In this document: positions 23,568-31,573 of the stretch, piece by piece | Layout: each line of letters begins with the position of its first letter | Numbering within the stretch: the stretch's first letter is position 1 | Notes under the pieces: generated by a model | What the model was told of the DNA's origin: nothing | Databases searched by the model: none | The model's input: only the letters and a program-made list of their open reading frames with translations | NCBI RefSeq assembly: GCF_028737265.1 | Contig: NZ_JAQZAK010000010.1 | Span: forward strand, 1-64,000 | Origin: Actinomycetospora callitridis | GTDB lineage: Bacteria > Actinomycetota > Actinomycetes > Mycobacteriales > Pseudonocardiaceae | Direction of reading: 5' to 3' | DNA: 64,000 nt | Program-made: the position numbers and the translations under genes

Positions 23568-25592
23568 TCAGACGCTGCTCGTGGGCAGCGCGCGGGACAC
23601 CAGGGGCGCGAGCACCTCGCGGACCCGGGCGCTGACGACCTCGGGGTCGCCGTCGCCGTCGACGCGCACGTAGCGCCCGGGGTCGGCGGCGGCCATCTCG
23701 GTGAGCGTGCGCTGCACCTGCCAGGTGTCGACGATCCCGCCGGTCACCGGGGCGGCGTCGTGGACCGACGGGTCGCGGTCGAGCAGCACCGTGACGTCGG
23801 GACGCAGCGAGCCGGTGGCCCAGGCGCCGAGGCGCTGCAGGTCGGCGGCGTCGAGCTCGTCGCCCACCCGGGCCAGCGGGGAGTCCAGGCAGCCCTCGAT
23901 GACGACGACCCGGCCCGCGCGCAGGGCCGGCAGGACCTCGCCGGCGAGCACGTCGGCGCGCACCGCGGCCGCGACGAGGGCCCGGGCGCGCTGGCCCTCG
24001 ACCCCGCTGGCCCCGACGGCGGCGGACACCCGGGCGGCGTCGGTGGCGCTGCGGCCGGCGAGCACGACGTCGGCACCTTGCTCGCGCAGCCACGCCACGA
24101 GCAGGTCGCTCTGCACGTCGGTGTCGGTGCGCGAGGCACCCTCGACGGCCACGAGCAGCCCCGGCTCGCCGTGCCGGCTGCGGCGCAGGGCGCGCTTGAC
24201 GTCGGCGAGGATCGTGCGGTCACGCCGGTCGTCCATCTGCCGGTAGGCGAGCACACCGACCGCCGCGGCGACAATGCCCGCGCCGAAGAGCACGAAGCGG
24301 GTGCCGTCGACCTGCGCGGGCTGGCCGAACAGCGTCAGCGTCCGCGACTGCACCAGCCCGACGAGCAGCGGCACCACCGACATCGACGCCAGCAGGTCGA
24401 CCCGCACGATCGACTGCACGAACGCGACGACCCGCCCGCGCACGGCGTCCTCGACCTGCGCGCCGATGATCGTCAGGCCGGTGAGCAGCGCGGTGCCCGC
24501 GAAGAAACCGACGAGGACGACGGTGGCCAGCGCCAGGTAGAGGTGCCAGGCGATCGCGACGGCGAGCAGCGAGGTGCCGGCGCCGACGATGGCGACGCCG
24601 AAGAGGCGGTTGTGCGGCATCCGGCGCGCCATCCGCGGCACCGTCGCCATCCCCAGCGCGAGGCCGCTGAACAGCGCGATGAACAGCACCGAGTAGGCCG
24701 CGTCGCCGCCCCCGAGGCTCGCCGCGTAGAGCCGGGCGCTGGCGATCACCGCGCCGCCGGCCGCGAACGCCCCGATGATGCCGACGACGAGCCCGCGCAC
24801 CAGCGGCGTCGTCGAGACGAACTGGGCGCCGTCGCGCAGCATCGCCAGCAGGCCCGGCGCGGCCTCGCGGCGCTCCGCACTACGACCCGAGATCTCGGGG
24901 ATGCGGAAGGCGACGGTGAACGCGGTGAGCAGCGCGGCGAGGCCGTTGACCACGAGCGCGAGGTACACCGTCGTCGTCGGGCTCGGGTGCCAGCCCGCGA
25001 TGTTGCCCGACTTGGAGATCAGCGCGAACGCCCCGGCGGCACTGATCACCGCGACGCCGTAGGTCATCACCAGCGAGAGCTGGTTGGCCGTCTCGATCTG
25101 GTCGGAGCGCTTGAGCAGGTTCGGGACCGAGGAGTCCTTGGCCGGGATCCAGCACAGCGCGCAGAGCTCGATGAGGAAGGTGGCGGCGAACAGCCACCAC
25201 AGCGAGCCCACGAGCGGGATCGACAGGAAGAGCGCGGCCTTGAGGACGTCGCACGTGACCATCACCGTGCGGCGGTCGAACTTGTCCGCGAGCACCCCGC
25301 CCAGCGGGGCCATGAACAGCGCCGGCAGCAGCTTGGTGGCCACCACGCCGCCGAGCGCGAAGCTCTGCGCCTGGTAGCCGCTGGTCAGCTGCGTCGCGAG
25401 GGCCGTGAGCGCGAGCAGCGAGAGCCAGTCGCCGAAGCTCGCGACCGCCGTGACCGCCCACAGCCGCCGGAACGGCCGGATCGCGAGCACGCTGCGGATC
25501 CGGTGCGTCGCGGACGCGGACGCCTCGGCATCGGTCACATCGGCAGTCACATCGGCGGGGGACCCGCCGACCGTCGGCTCGGCGATGGGCAC
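23568..25592 (-). CDS. MFS transporter fused to a degenerate thymidylate-kinase domain
   Basis: A 674-residue fusion. Residues about 35-450 form a 12-segment major-facilitator domain (MAPLGGVLADKFDRRTVMV is the loop motif). From about 475 a thymidylate-kinase-like domain follows, the arrangement known from actinobacterial tmk genes beside topA and holB. Its motifs are lost: the P-loop reads EGASRTDTDVQ instead of GxxGxGKST, the DR motif is IEGCLDSP and the lid arginines are absent. It cannot be the cell's dTMP kinase. The GTG at 25592 has GGGAG directly against it, so the start is uncertain. Confidence 0.85.
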   Translation of the reverse strand: MPIAEPTVGGSPADVTADVTDAEASASATHRIRSVLAIRPFRRLWAVTAVASFGDWLSLLALTALATQLTSGYQAQSFALGGVVATKLLPALFMAPLGGVLADKFDRRTVMVTCDVLKAALFLSIPLVGSLWWLFAATFLIELCALCWIPAKDSSVPNLLKRSDQIETANQLSLVMTYGVAVISAAGAFALISKSGNIAGWHPSPTTTVYLALVVNGLAALLTAFTVAFRIPEISGRSAERREAAPGLLAMLRDGAQFVSTTPLVRGLVVGIIGAFAAGGAVIASARLYAASLGGGDAAYSVLFIALFSGLALGMATVPRMARRMPHNRLFGVAIVGAGTSLLAVAIAWHLYLALATVVLVGFFAGTALLTGLTIIGAQVEDAVRGRVVAFVQSIVRVDLLASMSVVPLLVGLVQSRTLTLFGQPAQVDGTRFVLFGAGIVAAAVGVLAYRQMDDRRDRTILADVKRALRRSRHGEPGLLVAVEGASRTDTDVQSDLLVAWLREQGADVVLAGRSATDAARVSAAVGASGVEGQRARALVAAAVRADVLAGEVLPALRAGRVVVIEGCLDSPLARVGDELDAADLQRLGAWATGSLRPDVTVLLDRDPSVHDAAPVTGGIVDTWQVQRTLTEMAAADPGRYVRVDGDGDPEVVSARVREVLAPLVSRALPTSSV

Positions 25593-25649
25593 CTCCCGGT
25601 CTCGGCGACCGCCAGATTATCCGGCGGTCACCGGGAACCGGTCAGGCCC

Positions 25650-28600
25650 TCAGCGGCTCGGCGTGCCGCTCTTCTTCGTCGGCGCCTTCTTGGCGGGCGC
25701 CTTCTTGGTCGTGGTCTTGGTCGTGGTCTTGGTCGTCGTCTTCGCTGTCGACTTGGCCGTGGCTGACTTGGCCGGGGCCTTCTTCGCCGGGGCCTTCTTG
25801 GCACCCGGCTTGATCCCGTCCTTGGCCCGCTTCTCGGCGAGCAGCTCCGCGGCCCGCTCGTCGGTCAGCGACTCGACCGCGTCGCCCTTGCGCAGCGAGG
25901 CGTTCACCCCGAGGCCGTCGGTGACGTAGGGCCCGAAGCGGCCGTCCTTGACCACCATCGGCTCGCCCGAGGCCGGGTCCGTGCCGAGCTCCTTGAGCGG
26001 CGGCTTGGCGGCGGCCCGTCCACGCTGCTTCGGCTGCGCGAAGATCTTCTGGGCCTCCTCGAGGGTGACCGTGAAGAGCTTCTCCTCGCTGTCGAGCGAG
26101 CGGGAGTCCTTGTCCTTCTTGATGTACGGCCCGTAGCGCCCGTTCTGCGCGGTGATCTCCACGCCGGACTCCGGGTCGGTGCCCACCACGCGCGGCAGGC
26201 TCAGCAGCTTCAGCGCGTCGTCGAGCGTGATCTCCGAGAGCGTCATCGACTTGAAGAGCGAGCCGGTGCGCGGCTTCTCCTTGGCGCCCTCGGGCAGGGT
26301 CTCCGTGACGTACGGGCCGAAGCGGCCCTCCTTCGCCAGGATCTCGTGGCCCGACTCCGGGTCGGTGCCCAGCGAGCGACCCTCCTGCGGGGTCGAGAAC
26401 AGCTGCTCGGCGAGCTCGAGGTCGAGCTCGTCGGGCGGGAGGTCGTCAGGCAGGTTGGCCCGCTGCGACTTCTCCTCGCCGTCCTCGGTGATCGTCCGCT
26501 CGAGGTAGGGCCCGTAGCGACCGACGCGCACGACGACGTCGCGGCCCTGGTCGTCGGCGAACATGCGCAGCGAGTTGACCTGGCGCGCGTCGATGCCCTC
26601 GAGCTTGTCGCCCACGAGCTTCTTCAGACCGCCGGCCTGCGACATCGCGGCCTCGACGCCGCTGCCGTGCCCGTTCGTGCTGCCGTTGGTCCCGTTGCCG
26701 TTGGCGCCGTTCCCGTTGACGGTCCCGTTGCCGTTGGCCCCGAAGTAGAAGTGCGACAGCCACGTCTCGCGCTGGGTGGTGCCCGCGGCGATCCCGTCCA
26801 GCTCGTCCTCGAGCGCGGCGGTGAAGTCGTAGTCGACCAGGCGGCCGAAGTGGACCTCCATCAGCCCGATGACCGCGAAGGCGATCCAGCTCGGGACGAG
26901 GGCGCCGCCCTTCTTCCAGACGTACCCGCGCTCCTGGATCGTGTTGATGATCGACGCGTACGTCGAGGGGCGGCCGATGCCGCGCTCCTCGAGCGTCTTG
27001 ACCAGGCTCGCCTCGGTGTAGCGCGCGGGCGGGTTGGTGCTGTGGCCCTCGGGGTCCAGCGACTCCGCGGCGCAGCCGTCGCCCTCGGCCAGGCGCGGCA
27101 GGCGGCTCTCGGCGTCGTCCGCCTCACCGCCGGCCTCCTCGTCGACGGTCTCGACGTACGCGCGCAGGAAGCCGGGGAACGTGATGGTGCGCCCGGACGC
27201 GGAGAAGGTGCACTCCTCGCCCGTGGCGGCGGTGCCGGTGATCCGCACGCTCATCGTCGTGCCGCGCGCGTCGCGCATCTGGCTCGCGATCGTGCGCTGC
27301 CAGACCAGCTCGTAGAGCCGGAACTCGTCGCCGGAGAGCTCGTTCGCGACCTGCCCGGGGGTCCGGAAGGAATCCCCGGCGGGACGGATCGCCTCGTGCG
27401 CCTCCTGCGCGTTCTTCACCTTGCGCGTGTACTGGCGCGGCTTCTCCGCGACGTTCTCGTCGCCGTAGAGGTCGCGGGCCTGGGTGCGCGCGGCGTTGAT
27501 CGCGGTCTCCGACAGCGTCGTGGAGTCCGTACGCATGTAGGTGATGTAGCCGTTCTCGTACAGACGCTGCGCGGTGCGCATCGTCCGCTCGGCCGAGAAC
27601 CGCAGCTTGCGGCCACCCTCCTGCTGGAGCGTGGAGGTCATGAACGGCGCGTAGGGCTTGCGCGTGTAGGGCTTCTCCTCGACCGACGAGACCGTGTAGT
27701 CCCGGTCGGCGAGCGCCTCCGCGAGCCGGCGGGCGTCGCCCTCGTCGAGCCGCTTGACGTCGCTGTTCTTGAGCTGCCCGAGCGAGTCGAAGTCGCGGCC
27801 GGTGGCCACCCGGGCGCCGTCGATCGACGTCAGCGCGGCCTTGAAGCTGCGCGGGGCCTGCTCGTCCTTCTTCTCGGTCGCCCGCACCTGGGCGTCGATG
27901 CCCCAGTAGCCGGCGGACACGAACGCCATCCGCTCGCGCTCGCGCTCGACGATGACGCGGGTGGCCACCGACTGCACGCGGCCCGCCGAGAGCTTCGGCA
28001 TGACCTTCTTCCACAGCACGGGGCTGACCTCGTAGCCGTAGAGACGGTCGAGGATGCGGCGGGTCTCCTGCGCGTCGACGAGGTCCTGATCGAGGTCGCG
28101 CGGGTTCGCGGCGGCGGCCTGGATGGCCGACTCGGTGATCTCGTGGAACACCATCCGGCGGACCGGGACCTTCGGCTTGAGCGTCTCGAGGAGGTGCCAG
28201 GCGATGGCCTCGCCCTCGCGGTCGCCGTCCGTCGCGAGGTAGAGCTCGTCGACCTCCTTGAGGGCCTCCTTGAGCTCGGAGACCGTGGACTTCTTGTCCG
28301 GGGAGACCACGTAGAGGGGCTCGAAGTCGTGGTCGACATCCACGCCCAGGCGGGCCCACGACTCGCCCTTGTACTTGGCGGGGACGTCGGCGGCGCCGCG
28401 CGGCAGGTCGCGGATGTGGCCGCGGCTGGACTCGACGATGTAGCGGGAGCCGAGGTAGTCGGCGATCTTGCGGGCCTTCGCGGGCGACTCGACGATCACC
28501 AGACGGCGTCCGCCGTCCCCGGCCGGGGTCGCACCCCCGCGGCCCGTCTTCCGGCCGCCGCCGGAGCCCTTGCCGCCGGACTTCGTGCTCGACGTCGCGC

Positions 28601-28697
28601 GCGCGCCGGACCGTTCCGTCGACTCCACCTCGGTGGTGTCGACGGTCTCGGTGGTCGCGCTGCGTGCCGTCGTCGAGCCCTTCGCTGCCACGGACAT
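25650..28697 (-). CDS. topA: DNA topoisomerase I
   Basis: A 1015-residue type IA topoisomerase that relaxes negative supercoils. The Toprim domain starts at LVIVESPAKARKIADYLG (near 66), with DGDREGE near 158. The active-site tyrosine is Tyr387 in ITYMRTDS. C-terminal actinobacterial repeats (KEGRFGPYVTE, QNGRYGPYIKK, KDGRFGPYVTD) and a Lys/Ala/Thr tail follow; no zinc fingers. Residues about 650-682 form an Asn-Gly-rich insert. The ATG at 28697 has GAGG upstream. The first 60 residues are disordered and Ser/Thr-rich. Equivalent to Rv3646c. Confidence 0.96.
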   Translation of the reverse strand: MSVAAKGSTTARSATTETVDTTEVESTERSGARATSSTKSGGKGSGGGRKTGRGGATPAGDGGRRLVIVESPAKARKIADYLGSRYIVESSRGHIRDLPRGAADVPAKYKGESWARLGVDVDHDFEPLYVVSPDKKSTVSELKEALKEVDELYLATDGDREGEAIAWHLLETLKPKVPVRRMVFHEITESAIQAAAANPRDLDQDLVDAQETRRILDRLYGYEVSPVLWKKVMPKLSAGRVQSVATRVIVERERERMAFVSAGYWGIDAQVRATEKKDEQAPRSFKAALTSIDGARVATGRDFDSLGQLKNSDVKRLDEGDARRLAEALADRDYTVSSVEEKPYTRKPYAPFMTSTLQQEGGRKLRFSAERTMRTAQRLYENGYITYMRTDSTTLSETAINAARTQARDLYGDENVAEKPRQYTRKVKNAQEAHEAIRPAGDSFRTPGQVANELSGDEFRLYELVWQRTIASQMRDARGTTMSVRITGTAATGEECTFSASGRTITFPGFLRAYVETVDEEAGGEADDAESRLPRLAEGDGCAAESLDPEGHSTNPPARYTEASLVKTLEERGIGRPSTYASIINTIQERGYVWKKGGALVPSWIAFAVIGLMEVHFGRLVDYDFTAALEDELDGIAAGTTQRETWLSHFYFGANGNGTVNGNGANGNGTNGSTNGHGSGVEAAMSQAGGLKKLVGDKLEGIDARQVNSLRMFADDQGRDVVVRVGRYGPYLERTITEDGEEKSQRANLPDDLPPDELDLELAEQLFSTPQEGRSLGTDPESGHEILAKEGRFGPYVTETLPEGAKEKPRTGSLFKSMTLSEITLDDALKLLSLPRVVGTDPESGVEITAQNGRYGPYIKKDKDSRSLDSEEKLFTVTLEEAQKIFAQPKQRGRAAAKPPLKELGTDPASGEPMVVKDGRFGPYVTDGLGVNASLRKGDAVESLTDERAAELLAEKRAKDGIKPGAKKAPAKKAPAKSATAKSTAKTTTKTTTKTTTKKAPAKKAPTKKSGTPSR

Positions 28698-28878
28698 GCC
28701 TCGTCTCGTCGTTCGTGTGGCGGGACGCCACCCGTCGCCAGTGTGCCTCACCGTCAATGTGCTTCCGGGTGCGACCGGTCGCATCACGTCCGCACCCGGG
28801 TGGCGACGACGTGGTCCGGACACCGATCACCCCTGCACAGGGGCCTGATCGGACCGCCCGGGCGGGGTGTCGCGGGCC

Positions 28879-29790
28879 TCACACCGGCCAGATGCCGTCG
28901 ATCAGCTCGCCGGGTGGGCGCCCCACGAGCTCGCCCAGACGCCGCTGCCGACGGGCGCCGATGATCCGGAGGGCCGGCGGGTGGAGTGACGCACCCAGAC
29001 CCAGGTGGCGACTCGCCGTGAGCAGGTCGCCGTCGGTGCCGCGGTCCTCGGGATCGAGTCCGAGCGTGTACGCCCGGCCGTCGTGCACCCCGGCCGCGAG
29101 CACCCAGAGGCGCAACCGCGGCCCGTCCAGCTCGAACTCCGCCGGCACCTTCTTCATTCCGTCCCCGGCCGTCCACGCCCGCGCGAGGTCGACGAGGTCG
29201 GCACGGAAGGCGGTCCGGACCTCGGGGCGCCCGTCCTCGGTGCGCCCGATCTCCGCGGGCACCCCCCGGGCCCGGAGGGCGCAGCGCACGGCGTGCGCGC
29301 GCCAGGTCAGGGCGGGGTCGGGTGGGTCGGTGCAAGCCCTGCGTCCTCGCTTGCACTCAACGCCAGGAAATCCGCTTTCTCGAGGCTCGGGATCGGGTTC
29401 GGGGAGCCTGGAAGCGGGCGTGTGCCCCAGACGGGCGGCGAGCTCGTCAGGATCGAGGTCGAGGAAGGCCAGGTCGTCGAGGTTCATGTCGGGCGCTTGA
29501 TCGTCGTCCTCGTCGGCCCCGTCGCCGGGCTCGGCGTGTCGCGCCGGCGACGATGTGGCGTTTCTGGCGTTGAGTGCAAGCGTGGACGCAGGGCTTGCAT
29601 CGGGCTCCTCGTCCTCGACCTCCTCGGCGTCCTCGGGCTCCGGCTCCGGCGGCGGGCCCAGGACCACGATGAGGCGCGCCAGGGACCCGCGGCCGAAGAG
29701 CTCCGCCCGCCCCGGCCCGCAGAGCAGGCCCTCGAGATCGCCCAGGGCGCGCGGACGGGCGTCCGCCGACCAGAACGACAGCTGCCCCAC
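28879..29790 (-). CDS. Conserved actinobacterial protein next to topA, with repeat-derived insert
   Basis: A 303-residue protein matching, from memory, the Rv3647c-like family found beside topA. The N-terminus (GQLSFWSADARPRALGDLEG then LLCGPG) and the C-terminus (ELDGPRLRLWVLAAG, then RLGELVGRPPGELIDGIWP) are family-like. Between them about 110 residues rich in Asp/Glu/Pro are extra; their two borders are the arms of a 39-bp inverted repeat. The GTG at 29790 is chosen at the family start. Function unknown. Whether the insert leaves a working protein is open. Confidence 0.72.
   Translation of the reverse strand: MGQLSFWSADARPRALGDLEGLLCGPGRAELFGRGSLARLIVVLGPPPEPEPEDAEEVEDEEPDASPASTLALNARNATSSPARHAEPGDGADEDDDQAPDMNLDDLAFLDLDPDELAARLGHTPASRLPEPDPEPRESGFPGVECKRGRRACTDPPDPALTWRAHAVRCALRARGVPAEIGRTEDGRPEVRTAFRADLVDLARAWTAGDGMKKVPAEFELDGPRLRLWVLAAGVHDGRAYTLGLDPEDRGTDGDLLTASRHLGLGASLHPPALRIIGARRQRRLGELVGRPPGELIDGIWPV
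29331..29599. repeat. 39-bp inverted repeat inside the Rv3647c-like gene
   Basis: Arms 29331-29369 and 29561-29599 are reverse complements with 2 mismatches in 39 and enclose 191 bp. Both arms contain CTTGCACTCAACGCCAG, which I recall as a dispersed short repeat in actinobacterial genomes (it encodes LALNAR). The segment could be a MITE-like insertion or two separate insertions. Confidence 0.7.
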
Positions 29791-29843
29791 GTCCGCGGAG
29801 CCTAGAACATGCGTTCGAACGGACGGGGGGACCGACACCCGGA

Positions 29844-30698
29844 TCAGACGGTCTGCAACCCCACCACGCGCAGGAGGTCGAGCAGTTCGGCGTCCCGGGT
29901 GCCCGGCGCGGCGGAGTAGACGACGAGGCGCTGGTCGTCGCCCGGGACGTCGAGGGAGTCGCAGTCGAGGGTGATCCGGCCGACGCCGGGGACGTCGAAG
30001 CTCTTGCGGTCGACGCGGCGGTCCTCGACCGGGCGCAGCGCCCACAGCTCGGCGAACAAGGGGCTCGTCCGGAGGAGCTCGTCGACGATCCCGCGCAGGA
30101 TCGTGTCGCCGGGGTAGCGCCCGAGCGCCGCCCGGGCCTGTGCCACGGAGAGCCGGTCGAGACGGTCGCGCGTCCCGTCCTCGTCCACCACGAGCGACCG
30201 CCCCTCGCCGCCCGCCGGCCCGAAGCGCATCCAGAGCATGTTGCGCCGGTCGCGGGGGATCGCCGACAGATCGCCGTAGAGGGCCTCGACCAGCGGGTTC
30301 CAGGCCAGCAGCGTGCTGCGGGCGTCGACGAGCATGGCGGGCAGGTCGGCCATGCGGTCGAGCAGGCGCAGCACGCTGGGCCGCACGGCGTCGACGACGT
30401 GGCCCGCGCCGGGACGCTCCACCCCGGCGAGGTCGAAGAGGTGGGCCGTCTCCGGGGCCGACAGCCGCAGCGCGCGGGCCAGGGCCCCGAGCACCGACTC
30501 CGACGGGTGCGGGCCGCGCGCCTGCTCCAGGCGCACCACGTAGTCGACGGAGACGCCCGCGAGCCGCGCCACCTCCTCGCGACGCAGCCCGGGTGTGCGC
30601 CGTCGCGGGCCGGCGGGCAGCCCGGCGTCCGCGGGCGTCAGGCGCTCGCGCCACTGGCGCAGCGCCGCGGCCAGTTCGGCGTGGTCACCGCGGCTCAT
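29844..30698 (-). CDS. XRE-type regulator with MmyB-like ligand domain
   Basis: A 284-residue regulator. Residues about 10-80 hold the helix-turn-helix (RTPGLRREEVARLAGVSVDY then VVRLEQARG), preceded by the typical LRQWRERLTPADAGLP. The rest is the MmyB-like ligand-binding domain (ARSTLLAWNPLVEALYGD, LFAELWA, LVVYSAAPGTRDAELLDLL). The ATG at 30698 is the family start. It is divergent from the SDR gene (101 bp), a very common pairing, so it probably represses that gene. Confidence 0.92.
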   Translation of the reverse strand: MSRGDHAELAAALRQWRERLTPADAGLPAGPRRRTPGLRREEVARLAGVSVDYVVRLEQARGPHPSESVLGALARALRLSAPETAHLFDLAGVERPGAGHVVDAVRPSVLRLLDRMADLPAMLVDARSTLLAWNPLVEALYGDLSAIPRDRRNMLWMRFGPAGGEGRSLVVDEDGTRDRLDRLSVAQARAALGRYPGDTILRGIVDELLRTSPLFAELWALRPVEDRRVDRKSFDVPGVGRITLDCDSLDVPGDDQRLVVYSAAPGTRDAELLDLLRVVGLQTV

Positions 30699-30799
30699 GC
30701 CCCCACTCTGCTCCGTCGCGGGCCGTGGAGCCTGGTACCGCGGGTCCCCGGGTCCGCCGTCCCTGGAGGGCAGGCCGGCGCGGGCGCAGCGTGGGCGCC

Positions 30800-31489
30800 A
30801 TGAGCACCGCACTGATCACCGGAGCGTCGCGCGGGCTGGGCGTCGTGACCGCCCGCCGCCTCGCCGCCCAGGGCTGGACCGTCCTCGCCGGGTGCCGCGA
30901 GCCCGGACGCCTGGCGGACACGCTGGACCCCGCCCTCGACATCCGCCCCGTCACCCTCGACGTCGCCGACGACGCGTCGGTGGCCGCCGCCGTCAAGGAG
31001 GTCGAGGACCAGGTCGGCAGCCTCGACGTCCTGGTCAACAACGCCGCGATCGTCGGCGAGATGGTCGAGCCCGCCGAGGCCGGCGCCGACGTCCTGCGCG
31101 AGGCCTACGAGACGAACGTCTTCGGCCCCGTCCGCGTCACCCGGGCGTTCCTGCCGCTGCTGCGGCGCGCCGAGCGGCCACGGCTCGTCATGGTCTCGTC
31201 GAGCCTCGGGTCGCTGGCCGACATGAGCGACTGGCGGTGGGAGAACCACCCGTACCTCGCCTACCCGTCGTCCAAGGCGGCGCTGAACATGATCTCGGTG
31301 ATGTACGCCAGGACGATGACCGACGTGCTCGTCACCGTCGTCAACCCGGGCTTCACCGCGACCGACCTCAACGACCACCAGGGCACCCAGACCGTCGAGG
31401 AGGGCACCGACGCGATCGTCGCCGCCGCCCTCGACACCACGTCCCCCTCGGGCCGCTTCGTCGAGAGGGACGGCCTCGTGCCCTGGTGA
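30800..31489 (+). CDS. Short-chain dehydrogenase/reductase
   Basis: A 229-residue classical SDR. The cofactor motif is TGASRGLG at the N-terminus, NNAAIVGE is the NNAG-type motif, the catalytic Ser lies in VMVSSSLGSL and the Tyr-x-x-x-Lys is YPSSKAAL. An Arg after the glycine motif (ARRLAAQGW, CREPGR) suggests NADP(H). Substrate unknown. Divergent from the XRE regulator and ended by the hairpin at 31507-31557. Confidence 0.9.
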   Translation: MSTALITGASRGLGVVTARRLAAQGWTVLAGCREPGRLADTLDPALDIRPVTLDVADDASVAAAVKEVEDQVGSLDVLVNNAAIVGEMVEPAEAGADVLREAYETNVFGPVRVTRAFLPLLRRAERPRLVMVSSSLGSLADMSDWRWENHPYLAYPSSKAALNMISVMYARTMTDVLVTVVNPGFTATDLNDHQGTQTVEEGTDAIVAAALDTTSPSGRFVERDGLVPW

Positions 31490-31506
31490 CCGACCCGTCC
31501 CGGAAC

Positions 31507-31557
31507 GCGCGAAGGGCACCTTCAGCCGACGAGATCGGCCGAAGGTGCCCTTCGCGC
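31507..31557. terminator. Two-way hairpin terminator between SDR and hppA
   Basis: A perfect 17-bp stem (31507-31523 with 31541-31557) surrounds an inner GCCGA/TCGGC stem. It lies between the convergent stop codons of the SDR gene and hppA, so it can end both transcripts. Confidence 0.8.
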
Positions 31558-31573
31558 AGTACAGCTGTGGCCG

